Assembly (NCBI GenBank): GCA_046331705.1
Contig: JAXLQJ010000033.1
Coordinates: forward strand, 1 to 64,000
Reading direction: 5' to 3'
From: JADJOY01 sp046331705 [NCBI: bacterium]
Lineage (GTDB): Bacteria > JADJOY01
Length of the DNA stretch: 64,000 bases
How positions within the stretch are numbered: position 1 is the first letter of the stretch; the number at the start of each line of letters is the position of its first letter. The notes beneath the pieces are model-generated. The model did not search any database. It worked only from the letters and a program-made list of their open reading frames with translations, and was not told the origin of the DNA. Shown one piece after another: positions 1 to 11,904 of this stretch. The position numbers were made by a program, and so were the translations under genes.

Positions 1-577
1 GCGTCTCGTCCGTGGCGTCGACGCCGTAGTCGAGGGTCACGTACTCGTCGTTGGCGCCGGTGGCGTCCACGAAGCGGTACGTGGCACCCAGATCCGCGGT
101 GAAGGGCAGCTCGCCCTCGGCGGACACGAACTTGCCCGCTCCCACCTCGCCGACGCGGAAGACACCCCATCGACCGAGCGTCAGCGCACCGCCCGGCTGG
201 ATCGAGTCGAACGGAGGGATCTCGATCGGCGCGTCGGTCTTCGTGGTGTGAATCAACGTGCCGGCGGCCTCGGCGAGCCAGCCGAAACGTCCATCGGCCC
301 AGCTGATGTACCACTCGTCCCACGCCCCTTCGCCCTGATCGAGCTGAAGGCGCCCGAGCACCACGAAGCCCTTGCCCTCGATCGATCCGCTCATGCCCAA
401 CGCGAGGCGCGTATCGGTCGCGACCAGATCCGGGACCTGGCCGAGGGTGCTGAGCTCGACACCGGCGCGCGCAACGCCGGCGCGGCAGTACTTGCAGACG
501 GTGGTCAGGCTCGCTGCGCCTTCGAAACGTAGCGGCGCGCCACATTGAGGACAGGCGCTGGCCAGCCCGCGACTCAT
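1..577 (-). CDS. DUF4178 domain protein with N-terminal zinc ribbon (partial)
   Basis: The gene reads leftwards off the window edge, so only the first 192 residues are visible. Cys9, Cys12, Cys28 and Cys31 form a CxxC...CxxC zinc ribbon. The rest resembles DUF4178, with a W-x-E-W-Y-I-S-W-A-D-G-x-x-G-W-L core near residues 82-98; the domain appears to start a second copy at the edge. I chose the ATG at 577 because GGAG lies about 9 bases upstream. The next gene upstream on the same strand is an SPFH/zinc-ribbon protein, and this pairing is known from other bacteria, where DUF4178 genes also sit near DUF350 and polyamine-related genes. The molecular function is unknown; a membrane-associated stress role is inference. 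Confidence 0.75.
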   Translation of the reverse strand, partial: MSRGLASACPQCGAPLRFEGAASLTTVCKYCRAGVARAGVELSTLGQVPDLVATDTRLALGMSGSIEGKGFVVLGRLQLDQGEGAWDEWYISWADGRFGWLAEAAGTLIHTTKTDAPIEIPPFDSIQPGGALTLGRWGVFRVGEVGAGKFVSAEGELPFTADLGATYRFVDATGANDEYVTLDYGVDATDET

Positions 578-731
578 CGCTGCGAGCTCCGACTGCTCCG
601 ACTGCGGCGAGCGGACGCGCCGGAGCGCGTCCCTGCCACCGATTCAGCATGCGCCGTGCGGGCCGCGATCCCCCGCGACCGAGGGATCACGCGACCGGTC
701 GACAGCGGGGCACGCGGGTTCGCTCGCGCGC

Positions 732-1793
732 TCACCCGAGCTTGGTGCCGCACTTGGCGCAGAACGCGGAGTCGGGCGCGACGCTCGCCTTGCAGTTGGG
801 ACACGAACGACTCTGCGGCGCGCCGCACCAGCGGCAAAACGGCGAGCCGGCCTCGACGCCCTTCCCGCACGCGATGCACGCGACCAGCGCGGCGGCAGCC
901 GCGGCCGCGCCGGGCGCGGCGCCAGCGCCGCCCATCATGCCGCCCATCGCGCCCGTCATGACGTTGCCGAACGCGGCGCCGGCGGCGAGACCCGCACCGA
1001 CCCCGGCGAGCCCGCCCGGGTTCTGCGCGGCGTCAGGGATGGAGCGCGCCGTCTGGTAGCGCGCGTAGTCGGCGAAGTTGCCGATGATCCCCATGGATTG
1101 GCGCTCGTTGAGCGTCTTCTGCAGCGCATCCGGCAGCGTGACGCTCGAGACCACGAACGAGTCGAGCGCCACGCCCAGCGCGGCGAAGCTCGGCTCGAGC
1201 TGCTTCTGGATCGCCTGCGCCAGGACCACTTGATTCGCGGCCATGTCGAGGAACGGCACGTTCGACTGCGCGAAGAACTGGGCCGCGCCGGCCACGATCT
1301 GCGGCACGAGCTGAGCCGCGAGATCCTCCGTCTTGTAGACCTCGCGCGTTCCCGAGACCTTCGTGTAGAACGCGGCCGGGTCCGCCATGTGGTAGGCGAA
1401 GACGCCGAACATCCGGATCTGCACCGAGCCGAACTCCTTGTCGCGGATGGTGATCGGCTGCGGCGTTCCCCAGGTCTGCCCCAGCTTCTGCCGCAGCGAG
1501 AAGAAGTAGACCTCCGCCTTGAAGGGGCTCGTGAACGCGTACGGCCAGCTCCTCAGCGTGGTGAGGATCGGCAGGTTCGCGGTGTTGAGCACGTGCCGCC
1601 CCGCGGTGAACTGATCCGCGGGCTTTCCTTGCTCGATGAAGATCGCTGCTTGCGACTCGCGCACCGTGAGCTGGGCGCCGTTCTTGATCTCGTTGTCGGC
1701 GACGGGAAAGCGATAGACGAGGATGTCGTCGGACGGCTCCGTCCACTCGATGACCTCGATGAATTCTTTGCGAATGGCGTTCAAGAGACCCAT
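732..1793 (-). CDS. SPFH (band 7) domain protein with C-terminal double zinc ribbon
   Basis: A 353-residue protein. Residues 1-245 form an SPFH/prohibitin-like domain of the type annotated elsewhere as 'virion core protein' or YdjI-like. A Gly/Ala/Met-rich linker (about 255-303) follows. It ends with two zinc ribbons: Cys306/309/320/323 and Cys331/334/345/348. There is no N-terminal signal or obvious membrane helix. The start at 1793 is supported by GGGAGG just upstream; the open frame continues further upstream without coding character. It lies 154 bases before the DUF4178 gene, probably in one transcript. SPFH proteins build membrane-bound oligomeric scaffolds; what this one organises is not evident. 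Confidence 0.85.
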   Translation of the reverse strand: MGLLNAIRKEFIEVIEWTEPSDDILVYRFPVADNEIKNGAQLTVRESQAAIFIEQGKPADQFTAGRHVLNTANLPILTTLRSWPYAFTSPFKAEVYFFSLRQKLGQTWGTPQPITIRDKEFGSVQIRMFGVFAYHMADPAAFYTKVSGTREVYKTEDLAAQLVPQIVAGAAQFFAQSNVPFLDMAANQVVLAQAIQKQLEPSFAALGVALDSFVVSSVTLPDALQKTLNERQSMGIIGNFADYARYQTARSIPDAAQNPGGLAGVGAGLAAGAAFGNVMTGAMGGMMGGAGAAPGAAAAAAALVACIACGKGVEAGSPFCRWCGAPQSRSCPNCKASVAPDSAFCAKCGTKLG

Positions 1794-1904
1794 GGAACCT
1801 CCCGAGCGCGTGAGATTGTTCTCTTCGCAGAGATCGGCACGCTCAGCGCGACGAGCCGACGGGGGCGCATGGTAGCCGGTTCCACCCCCCCGACAAAGCC
1901 CGTT

Positions 1905-1933
1905 TCGACCGCGCACGCCGGCTCTGCTAGCTT
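1905..1933 (+). promoter_or_regulatory. Candidate sigma-70-type promoter for the 1970 gene
   Basis: TCGACC at 1905-1910 and TAGCTT at 1928-1933 are separated by 17 bases, and the -10 ends 36 bases before the GTG start at 1970. The same TCGAnn-N17-TAnnnT arrangement occurs before the genes at 5911 and 57132. This is a motif match by eye only. Confidence 0.35.
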
Positions 1934-1969
1934 GCGATCGCGCGCGACGTCCCGGCCGGCGAGGCCTCC

Positions 1970-2518
1970 GTGAAGATCGACTATTGGATCGACCAGCACG
2001 ATCGGCTGGAGCGGGTGGGCGGCGACTGGACCTCGTTCGCGCTCGACAACGAGGGGCACGAGCTCGAGCCCGAACGCGTGATCGGCGAGTCGATCTGGCG
2101 ATACATTGCCGGCGCGGAGATCAGCAACCTCTACCGGCAGCTCTTCACTCGCTTGCGCCGCACCCGCGGCACGGCGCGCTTTCCGTTTCGCTGCGACTCT
2201 CCCGGCGCTCGTCGTCAATTCGACATGCGCATCCGCGGCCACGAGCACGGGTCCCTGAGCATCGAGTCGGTTGCCCGGGAGATCGTCCAGCGCCCACCGA
2301 TCGCCGTCTTCGACACGGGCACACCTCACTCGACCGAGTTCGTTCGGATGTGCGCCTGGTGCCAGCGGATCCACAGCGCCGAGCACGAGTGGATCGAAGT
2401 GGAGCACGCGGTCCAGGTGCTCGAGCTCTTCCAGCAGGCCCGACCTCCCCGAGTCACGCATGGGGTCTGCCCGCCGTGCCTGGCGGCGCTGGAAGCGGAA
2501 GCGGACGAGCACACCTAG
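1970..2518 (+). CDS. Small PAS-like protein with CAWC/HGVCPPC C-terminal motif
   Basis: A 182-residue protein starting at GTG, with GAGG 7 bases upstream. Residues 1-105 look like a short PAS-type sensor fold, with W20 and a G-E-S-I-W-R-Y-I segment. The C-terminus has C128-A-W-C131 followed by H164-G-V-C167-P-P-C170. In many bacterial PAS and histidine-kinase proteins this pattern closes a sensor chain and could bind metal through the four cysteines. No kinase, HAMP, receiver or DNA-binding domain is present, so it would be a stand-alone sensor or adaptor. It is divergent from the SPFH gene and 24 bases ahead of the serine hydrolase, so it may be co-transcribed with the latter. The ligand is unknown. 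Confidence 0.7.
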   Translation: MKIDYWIDQHDRLERVGGDWTSFALDNEGHELEPERVIGESIWRYIAGAEISNLYRQLFTRLRRTRGTARFPFRCDSPGARRQFDMRIRGHEHGSLSIESVAREIVQRPPIAVFDTGTPHSTEFVRMCAWCQRIHSAEHEWIEVEHAVQVLELFQQARPPRVTHGVCPPCLAALEAEADEHT

Positions 2519-2542
2519 ACGAGACGAGCACAGCGAGACGAC

Positions 2543-3739
2543 ATGGGCACACTGGTTCACGGCGAGATCCATCCCGCATTCGATCGGGTCGGACGTGTGC
2601 TCGAGCGTCAGGCGCGCCGCCACGGCGGCGGCATGGCCATCTGCGTCTATCACCGCGGGAAACCGGTGGTCGACGCGTGGGCGGGGGTGAAGGACGACGC
2701 CGGCACGCCGTGGGATCGCGACACCACGGCGATGTCGTTCTCGACCACCAAGGGGGTCACGGCGACGGTCCTTCACTTGCTGGTCGATCGAGGGCTGCTC
2801 GACTACGACGATCCCGTCTCCAAGTACTGGCCCGAGTTCGGTCGAGCCCGCAAAGCCGCGATCACCGTTCGTCAGCTGCTCTGCCACGAGGCGGGTCTGC
2901 ACCACATCCGCCGGATGGTCGACCACGGGGACCGGATGCTCGACTGGGACCACATGGTCGGCGCGCTCGCGGAGGCCGAGCCGTCGTTCGTGCCAGGAAG
3001 CATGAGCGCCTACCACGGGCTGACCTTCGGCTGGCTCATCGGCGAGATCGTGCAGCGGGTGGCCGATCGGCCCTTCAACGAGGTGCTGCGCCGCGAGCTC
3101 GCCGAGCCACTCGGGCTCGAGGGCTTCTGGATCGGCGCTCCGCAGGAGGCGCGAGCCCGAGCCGCGCGCCTCAAGGTGCCACCGCTCGGGCTCAATGATC
3201 ACGTCGGCACCGCGCGCCCCTACGCCAAGGCGGTGGCGCAGATCTGCCGCGCGCTCCGCATCCCGTTCGATCCGCGCTTCCTCGCCGACGCGCTCATGCC
3301 GCGTGACGTGATGCGGACGTTCTGGCATCCCGAGATCCTGACCCCGCCCATCCCCGCAGCCAACGGTCTGTTCACGGCGCGCGATCTGGCGCGGCTCTAC
3401 GCGGCGCTCGGCGCCGGCGGCCGCCTCGACGGCGTGCCGCTCGTCTCCGAGACGACTCTGGCGCGCGCCACGCAGGTGCAGAGCAGGCGCATCGATCGCG
3501 TGGTGCCGGTGGCCATGCACTGGCGCCTCGGATACCACCGCGCGTTCACCGGGCGCGGCTCGCCGCGCAACGCGTTCGGACACTACGGATTCGGCGGCTC
3601 GGGAGCCTGGACCGATCCCAAGCGCCAGCTCGCCGTCGCGATGGTGAACAACCGGGTCGCGGGCAGCCCGTTCGGCGATCTCCGGATGCTCGCGATCGGC
3701 GCCGCGGCGCTTCAGGGCGCCGAACGTCTCGCACGCTGA
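2543..3739 (+). CDS. Serine hydrolase, class C beta-lactamase / EstB esterase family
   Basis: A 398-residue protein with the beta-lactamase fold. Ser67-T-T-Lys70 is the SxxK nucleophile motif, Tyr157-H-G the YxN-equivalent, and His347-Y-G the HxG motif that replaces KTG in esterases. The length matches EstB-like carboxylesterases and LACTB-like hydrolases. There is no signal peptide, so it is probably cytoplasmic. The family hydrolyses esters, amides or D-amino-acid peptides; the substrate cannot be told from sequence, and beta-lactam resistance should not be assumed. It follows the PAS-like gene by 24 bases. The ribosome site is weak. Confidence 0.88.
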   Translation: MGTLVHGEIHPAFDRVGRVLERQARRHGGGMAICVYHRGKPVVDAWAGVKDDAGTPWDRDTTAMSFSTTKGVTATVLHLLVDRGLLDYDDPVSKYWPEFGRARKAAITVRQLLCHEAGLHHIRRMVDHGDRMLDWDHMVGALAEAEPSFVPGSMSAYHGLTFGWLIGEIVQRVADRPFNEVLRRELAEPLGLEGFWIGAPQEARARAARLKVPPLGLNDHVGTARPYAKAVAQICRALRIPFDPRFLADALMPRDVMRTFWHPEILTPPIPAANGLFTARDLARLYAALGAGGRLDGVPLVSETTLARATQVQSRRIDRVVPVAMHWRLGYHRAFTGRGSPRNAFGHYGFGGSGAWTDPKRQLAVAMVNNRVAGSPFGDLRMLAIGAAALQGAERLAR

Positions 3740-3781
3740 GCGTGCCGCGATCGTTGGCGCGGGGCTCGGCGCACGCGCCGA

Positions 3782-4231
3782 TCAGCCGAACACCGCGCAC
3801 GCGAACGCCGCGATCGCGATCCCGGTGCGCGCGAAGTGCCAATGGGCCCAGCGCCGCAGCTCATCGGGGACTCCGGCGAGCGAAATGCTTCCCGAGGCGA
3901 AGCTCGCGTTGGCGCGCTGGAAATAGAGAGGAAAGGTCGCGAGCACGGCGAGCGCGCCGAATGCCGCCGCGGCCAGCAGCGCCGCATTCGGGTGATTGCC
4001 GATCCAGCCCAGCAGCGCAGCGAGCCCCGCGCTCACGGCCGCGGCGATCTCGAGCGGCCCGAAGAACCGCACCAAGCGCTGGGCGTGCTCCCGATACCAG
4101 GCCAGGAACACCTCGGGCTTCGCCGAGCGCCAGAACGGGACCAGCAAGCCGGCCTCGGCGAGGAGCGCGCCCGCGGTGAGCCCGAGCGCGACCACCGCCG
4201 CGAACGAAACGATCCGATAGAGCTCGTGCAC
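3782..4231 (-). CDS. DUF1772 / anthrone-oxygenase-like membrane protein
   Basis: A 149-residue integral membrane protein with about four hydrophobic helices: roughly residues 6-32, 56-78, 80-102 and 130-148. The G-A-L-L-A-E-A-G-L-L-V-P-F-W stretch and a following F-F-G-P-L-E resemble the DUF1772 family. The start is GTG at 4231 with GGGAGG 5 bases upstream. It converges with the serine hydrolase gene; between them GATCG-TT-GGCGC (3749-3760) can pair with GCGCCGATC (3775-3783), a possible shared terminator. The biochemical role is unknown; distant fungal relatives act on aromatic polyketides, which need not apply here. Confidence 0.65.
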   Translation of the reverse strand: MHELYRIVSFAAVVALGLTAGALLAEAGLLVPFWRSAKPEVFLAWYREHAQRLVRFFGPLEIAAAVSAGLAALLGWIGNHPNAALLAAAAFGALAVLATFPLYFQRANASFASGSISLAGVPDELRRWAHWHFARTGIAIAAFACAVFG

Positions 4232-5003
4232 GAAACCTCCCCGGCGGCCACGACTAGACCGCGTGCAACGTGATCACGCACACGACGAAGTGGTGACCAC
4301 GCAGGATTCCCGCCACCGCCGCCGTGAGCACGACGACCTCCCGAATCGTGCGGCGCCACGCGTGGCGTAGAGCACGTCGATGGCGCGATACCGGTGGGCG
4401 GCGCAGACCACCACGCTCACGACCGACAGCAGGTCGTCCCAACGCGCGGAGCGGAGCCACGCGCTGACCGCGACGAAACGCGACGGGCGGGGCGCCGGGC
4501 TGCGTCAGCAACAAGCGAACGGGACGAAGCACGCGCCCCTCGACGTTGCTCGCGGCTTGGGCGAGCTGCGCGAGCAAAGCCATCCGCGTGCGATCCCGCG
4601 CAGCGTGCGCGCGCTCGCCGCAACCGGCGCAGACGAGCGTCGCCGTCGCGACGTCGCAGCTCGGACGGATCCAGGATGCTAGCGCGCGCACGTGAGACTG
4701 CCGGCCTCGTTCGCCGCGGCTGACGTGACCGCGCGAGCTGCGAACGTACTGCGCGAAGAACACGAGACGCCAGCAGCAAGGGGTGACGCCAGCGGTCCAT
4801 CGCCCCGCGTCTTTCGCGCCGCAGCAGGCTCGGCACATCGAAGCGCTCGAGGTGCGTGCCGAAGCGGTCTGCGCGCCTGGTCGCTGCCAGGGCTACGCAG
4901 TCACGAGCGTCACGAGCCGTCACGGTGCACGAACGAGTCGACGCGGAGCGCCGAGCGCCCCCGCGAGGCTTGCCGGTCGCGCGGCCTCACGCGCAACGGG
5001 CTG
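4232..5003. other. 772-base stretch with no intact gene; possible decayed membrane protein on the minus strand
   Basis: No frame here looks like a normal protein from end to end. On the minus strand there are hydrophobic fragments, one ending at 4254 (a helix rich in V/L/A followed by H-H-F-V-V-C-V) and another in a different frame around 4400-4460 (S-V-V-S-V-V-V-C-A-A-H). They could be remains of one membrane protein split by frameshifts. A Cys pair C-A-G-C lies near 4625 on the same strand. I see no RNA gene or repeat. The decay reading is weak. Confidence 0.25.
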
Positions 5004-5705
5004 CTAGCGCGGCGCGGCACCGCCGCCGGACGGATCGGGGCGTGACGCGTTCGGATCGTCGGCGACGGTGGGCACGTAGACCACGTCGGAGAGCACGGTG
5101 CGGCAGCGCAACGCGAACGGATGCTCGATCGGCGGCGCCGGCGCGCCGGCGATCCCGTGTACGCGTTCCCAGTCGGGCATGTCGCCGCCGCGCACCTCGT
5201 CGGGTCCGCGCCACGGCGACCACACGTAGGGCTCGAAGGTCGCGATCGACGGAATGTGGAAGAGCTCGGACGCCTCGCGCCGCGGCGGGCCGGGCTCGGC
5301 CTCCGGCCAGACGATCTGCACCGAGAGCGCGGCCTCGCCCGCGAGGTCGGCCTCGCGCGCCACCTCGCGGTAGAGCCACACGCGCTCGTCACCGCGCATC
5401 TCGAACTCGCCCGGGACGATCCCCGCGGTGCCCATGCTGCCGGGATTGAAGCGGGTGAACGAGATTCGATCGCCGGTCTCGGGCGTCGACAGCGGCTCCG
5501 GCAGCGCGCGTGCCGCCGCGACCTTGAGCTCGCAATGGAGGTGGACCCACTTGCCCGACTTTCGCTCCTGCACGTAGCGAAAGGAGTAGCGGGACGCGGG
5601 ATCGACGGCGACCCGGTACGGTCCTCGCGGCGCCGTCGAGCATCCCGACGGCAGCAACGCCGCGAGGAGGGGCAAGCCGAGGATCCGCTGTAGCCACGGT
5701 CTCAC
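5004..5705 (-). CDS. Hypothetical lipoprotein
   Basis: A 233-residue protein from a GTG at 5705 with GAGG a few bases upstream. The N-terminus is a lipoprotein signal: hydrophobic I-L-G-L-P-L-L-A-A-L-L-P-S-G then Cys at about residue 22. The mature part is mostly beta-type sequence with a K-W-V-H-L-H-C segment and several W/Y-rich strands (F-E-P-Y-V-W-S-P-W). I do not recognise the family. It is divergent from the hybrid kinase gene at 5911. It is probably anchored to the inner or outer membrane facing the periplasm; no function is suggested. Longer upstream starts would hide the signal peptide and are less likely. Confidence 0.65.
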   Translation of the reverse strand: MRPWLQRILGLPLLAALLPSGCSTAPRGPYRVAVDPASRYSFRYVQERKSGKWVHLHCELKVAAARALPEPLSTPETGDRISFTRFNPGSMGTAGIVPGEFEMRGDERVWLYREVAREADLAGEAALSVQIVWPEAEPGPPRREASELFHIPSIATFEPYVWSPWRGPDEVRGGDMPDWERVHGIAGAPAPPIEHPFALRCRTVLSDVVYVPTVADDPNASRPDPSGGGAAPR

Positions 5706-5869
5706 GTTCGACCTCGCGTCTCGACGCCACCCGAGCGGCGCGCAGCACGAACGTACGGCCGCTCCGAGCGCTCGGCAACGGCGTGCCCCCGCGGCGGTCG
5801 GCACGTCGCTGCGGAGCGTGGCTCCGATGCACCCGGTCGACGCGGATCGCACCCTTGTGCCGATCGAGA

Positions 5870-5898
5870 TCGATTCGGCAAGACCGGTGCGCTATCGT
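5870..5898 (+). promoter_or_regulatory. Candidate promoter for hybrid kinase gene, near-leaderless
   Basis: TCGATT at 5870-5875 and TATCGT at 5893-5898 have 17 bases between them. The -10 ends only 12 bases before the ATG at 5911, so the mRNA would have a very short leader, which agrees with the lack of a clear ribosome site. Confidence 0.35.
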
Positions 5899-5910
5899 CG
5901 CTCGGTCGAC

Positions 5911-7917
5911 ATGTGCAGCGCGGATGATCCACGTTCTCCGACCGGTGCCGGGCTCCCGTCCGACGGCCTCGCCCAGGACGAGCCTCTGCGACGGACCCAC
6001 GCCGACGAGTTCGAACGCGTCTTCCAGCAAGCGCCCTGCCCGATGTGGATCAGCGACCGCGAGACGCGGCGCTTCCTCGCGGTCAACGACGCGACGGTCG
6101 CACGTTACGGCTACGAGCGCGGCGAGCTCCTCGGCATGCCGGTCGGCGTGGTGAGCGATCCGAGCATGCCGCCCGAGCCGCTGACCTTCGAGCCCCGCTC
6201 GGCGCCCGAGACGCCGCCGCATCACGTCGAGGTTCGCACGCATCGCACCAAGAGCGGGGCGCGGATCGACGTCCAGGTGCTCAGCCGCGAGATCACCTTC
6301 GCCGGCGTGCCCGCCCTGCTCGCCATCGCCATCGACGTCACCGACCAGCGGCGAGCCGAGAACGCGCTCCGCGCCAGCGAGCTCTTCTTGCGCCGGTCCC
6401 AGGACGTGGGAAACCTCGGGTCGTACAACTTCGAGGTGTCGACCGGACGCTGGAGCAGCTCGACCAAGCTGGACGAGATCTTCGGCATCGACGACACCTT
6501 TCCCAAGGACATCGACGGCTGGCTCACGGTGGTCCACCCCAGCCAGCGCGAGGAGCTGCGCCAGCATCTGCTCGAGCACGTCCTCGGTGAGGGCCATCGG
6601 TTCGACCAGGAGTACGAGATCGTCCGGCACTCCGACGGGCAGCGGCGCTGGGTCCACGGGCTCGGCGAGCTCGAGCTGGATGGCAACGGGCGACCACGCG
6701 CGATGTTCGGGACCATCCAGGACGTCACCGACCGGCGCCGAGCCGAGGAAGGGCTGCGCCACGCGCAGAAGCTCGAATCGGTCGGACGGCTCGCGGGCGG
6801 CATCGCGCACGACTTCAACAACCTGCTGACGGCGATCGGCATCAACGTGGAGCTCGCGCTCCTCGATACCGCCGCGGACCATCCGGTGCACGGTCGTCTC
6901 ACCGAGATCGACAAGGCCGTTCAATCGGCGGCGAACCTCACGCGGCAGCTCTTGGCGTTCTCGCGCAAGCAGGTGATCCACCCGAGGGTGCTCAGCCTGA
7001 ACGAGGTCGTGCTGCGGCTGGAGAAGCTGCTGCGTCGCTTGCTCGGCGAGGACATCGAGCTTCGCACCCGACTCAGCCCGGCGCTGCGCTCGGTGCGGAT
7101 GGACATCGGCCAGGCGGAACAGGCCCTGGTGAATCTCGCCGTGAATGCCCGCGACGCCATGCCCACCGGCGGCGTGCTCACGATCGAGACGGCGAACGTG
7201 ATGCTCACCGACGACCCGAGCGCCGCGAACGAGGAACCGGCGCTGCGCTCGTTCGTCATGCTGGCGCTCTCGGACACCGGCGAGGGCATGACCGAAAGCG
7301 TCAAGAGCCACATCTTCGAGCCCTTCTTCACCACCAAGGCTCACGGCCGCGGCACCGGGCTCGGCCTGGCGATGGTCTACGGCGCCGTGAGCCAGCACCA
7401 CGGGCGGATCGACGTGTCCTCCGAGCTCGGTCGCGGCACCACGTTCCGGGTCTATCTGCCGAGCGTCTCCGAAGCGCCGGAAACGCTGGTCGCCTGCGAG
7501 CCGGCATCGTTGCCGCGCGGATCGGAGACGCTGCTGCTCGTCGAGGACGAGCAGCAGGTGCGCGAGCGGGCGCTCGAGCTGCTGACGCATCTGGGCTACC
7601 GCGTGCACGCCTTCGCGAACGGTCTCGAAGCGCTCGCGGCGATCGATGCGATCGGCGCGCCGATCGCGCTGCTCGTGACCGACGTGGTGATGCCCGGCAT
7701 GGACGGGCGAACGCTCGCCAACCACGTGCAGAAGCGACGCCCGGGCATCCGGGTGCTCTACACCTCGGGCTACACCGACGACGTGATCGCGGACCTCGGC
7801 GTGCTGGAGCAGGGCATCGAGTTCATGCCCAAGCCGTATCGCCTGGAATCGCTGGCGACGCGCATCCGGGAGGTGCTGGACCAGCGCCCGTCGACGACGG
7901 GCGCTGCGGCTCCCTGA
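5911..7917 (+). CDS. Hybrid sensor histidine kinase (PAS-PAS-HisKA-HATPase-REC)
   Basis: A 668-residue cytoplasmic hybrid kinase. Two PAS domains (about residues 25-150 and 155-280) are followed by HisKA with the phospho-acceptor His300 in G-G-I-A-H-D-F-N-N-L-L. A HATPase domain follows, with its N box near L-V-N-L-A-V-N-A-R-D and G boxes D-T-G-E-G-M and G-T-G-L-G-L. A C-terminal receiver carries Asp591 in V-T-D-V-V-M-P-G-M-D-G. No membrane segment is present. I chose ATG 5911 because a plausible promoter overlaps the longer open frame that begins at 5818. No partner response regulator with an output domain is adjacent, so it probably feeds a phosphorelay encoded elsewhere. The signal is unknown. 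Confidence 0.88.
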   Translation: MCSADDPRSPTGAGLPSDGLAQDEPLRRTHADEFERVFQQAPCPMWISDRETRRFLAVNDATVARYGYERGELLGMPVGVVSDPSMPPEPLTFEPRSAPETPPHHVEVRTHRTKSGARIDVQVLSREITFAGVPALLAIAIDVTDQRRAENALRASELFLRRSQDVGNLGSYNFEVSTGRWSSSTKLDEIFGIDDTFPKDIDGWLTVVHPSQREELRQHLLEHVLGEGHRFDQEYEIVRHSDGQRRWVHGLGELELDGNGRPRAMFGTIQDVTDRRRAEEGLRHAQKLESVGRLAGGIAHDFNNLLTAIGINVELALLDTAADHPVHGRLTEIDKAVQSAANLTRQLLAFSRKQVIHPRVLSLNEVVLRLEKLLRRLLGEDIELRTRLSPALRSVRMDIGQAEQALVNLAVNARDAMPTGGVLTIETANVMLTDDPSAANEEPALRSFVMLALSDTGEGMTESVKSHIFEPFFTTKAHGRGTGLGLAMVYGAVSQHHGRIDVSSELGRGTTFRVYLPSVSEAPETLVACEPASLPRGSETLLLVEDEQQVRERALELLTHLGYRVHAFANGLEALAAIDAIGAPIALLVTDVVMPGMDGRTLANHVQKRRPGIRVLYTSGYTDDVIADLGVLEQGIEFMPKPYRLESLATRIREVLDQRPSTTGAAAP

Positions 7918-7944
7918 GCGCGCGTCGCCGCGCAGCGCGCCGAC

Positions 7945-10209
<2,265 letters not shown>

Positions 10210-10373
10210 CGCCTCACCCCCGGGCCGGCCGATGCCCGCCCTGTGCTTTTTTCGAGGGGATCTTCAAGCCCCCCGCCACCAAGCCGGCTCGTCCTACTCG
10301 CCGCCTCGCCGCTGGCGAGCGCATGTTCGATCGCGCCCGAACACCAAGGTCGGCCCAGGTTCGCTCACCCGGC

Positions 10374-11681
<1,308 letters not shown>

Positions 11682-11827
11682 GCCTGGCCTCCAGCCGGGC
11701 GAGCCGGACCTCACGTTCCGGCCGCGCGGATTCGATCGGATCCGCCAACCTAGGCAACCATGACGCACCGTGGCAAGACGCGAATGGCACGGGATTTGGC
11801 GAGATTTCACCCCCCTGGATGGCCGGT

Positions 11828-11855
11828 TTGGTTCGCGGGCGGACAGCGCTAGCCT
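11828..11855 (+). promoter_or_regulatory. Candidate promoter for TPR protein gene
   Basis: TTGGTT at 11828-11833 and TAGCCT at 11850-11855 are 16 bases apart, 49 bases before the ATG at 11905, inside the 223-base divergent gap shared with fadI. Motif match by eye only. Confidence 0.3.
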
Positions 11856-11904
11856 GGCGAGCCGGGGCACACGGGCAGCGTCTCGACGATCACGGAGATG
11901 AGCC

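Noticed and set aside
5389-7725. 778-codon minus-strand frame opposite the hybrid kinase
   Set aside because: A high-GC shadow of the kinase reading frame with no domain features; the kinase on the plus strand is unmistakable.
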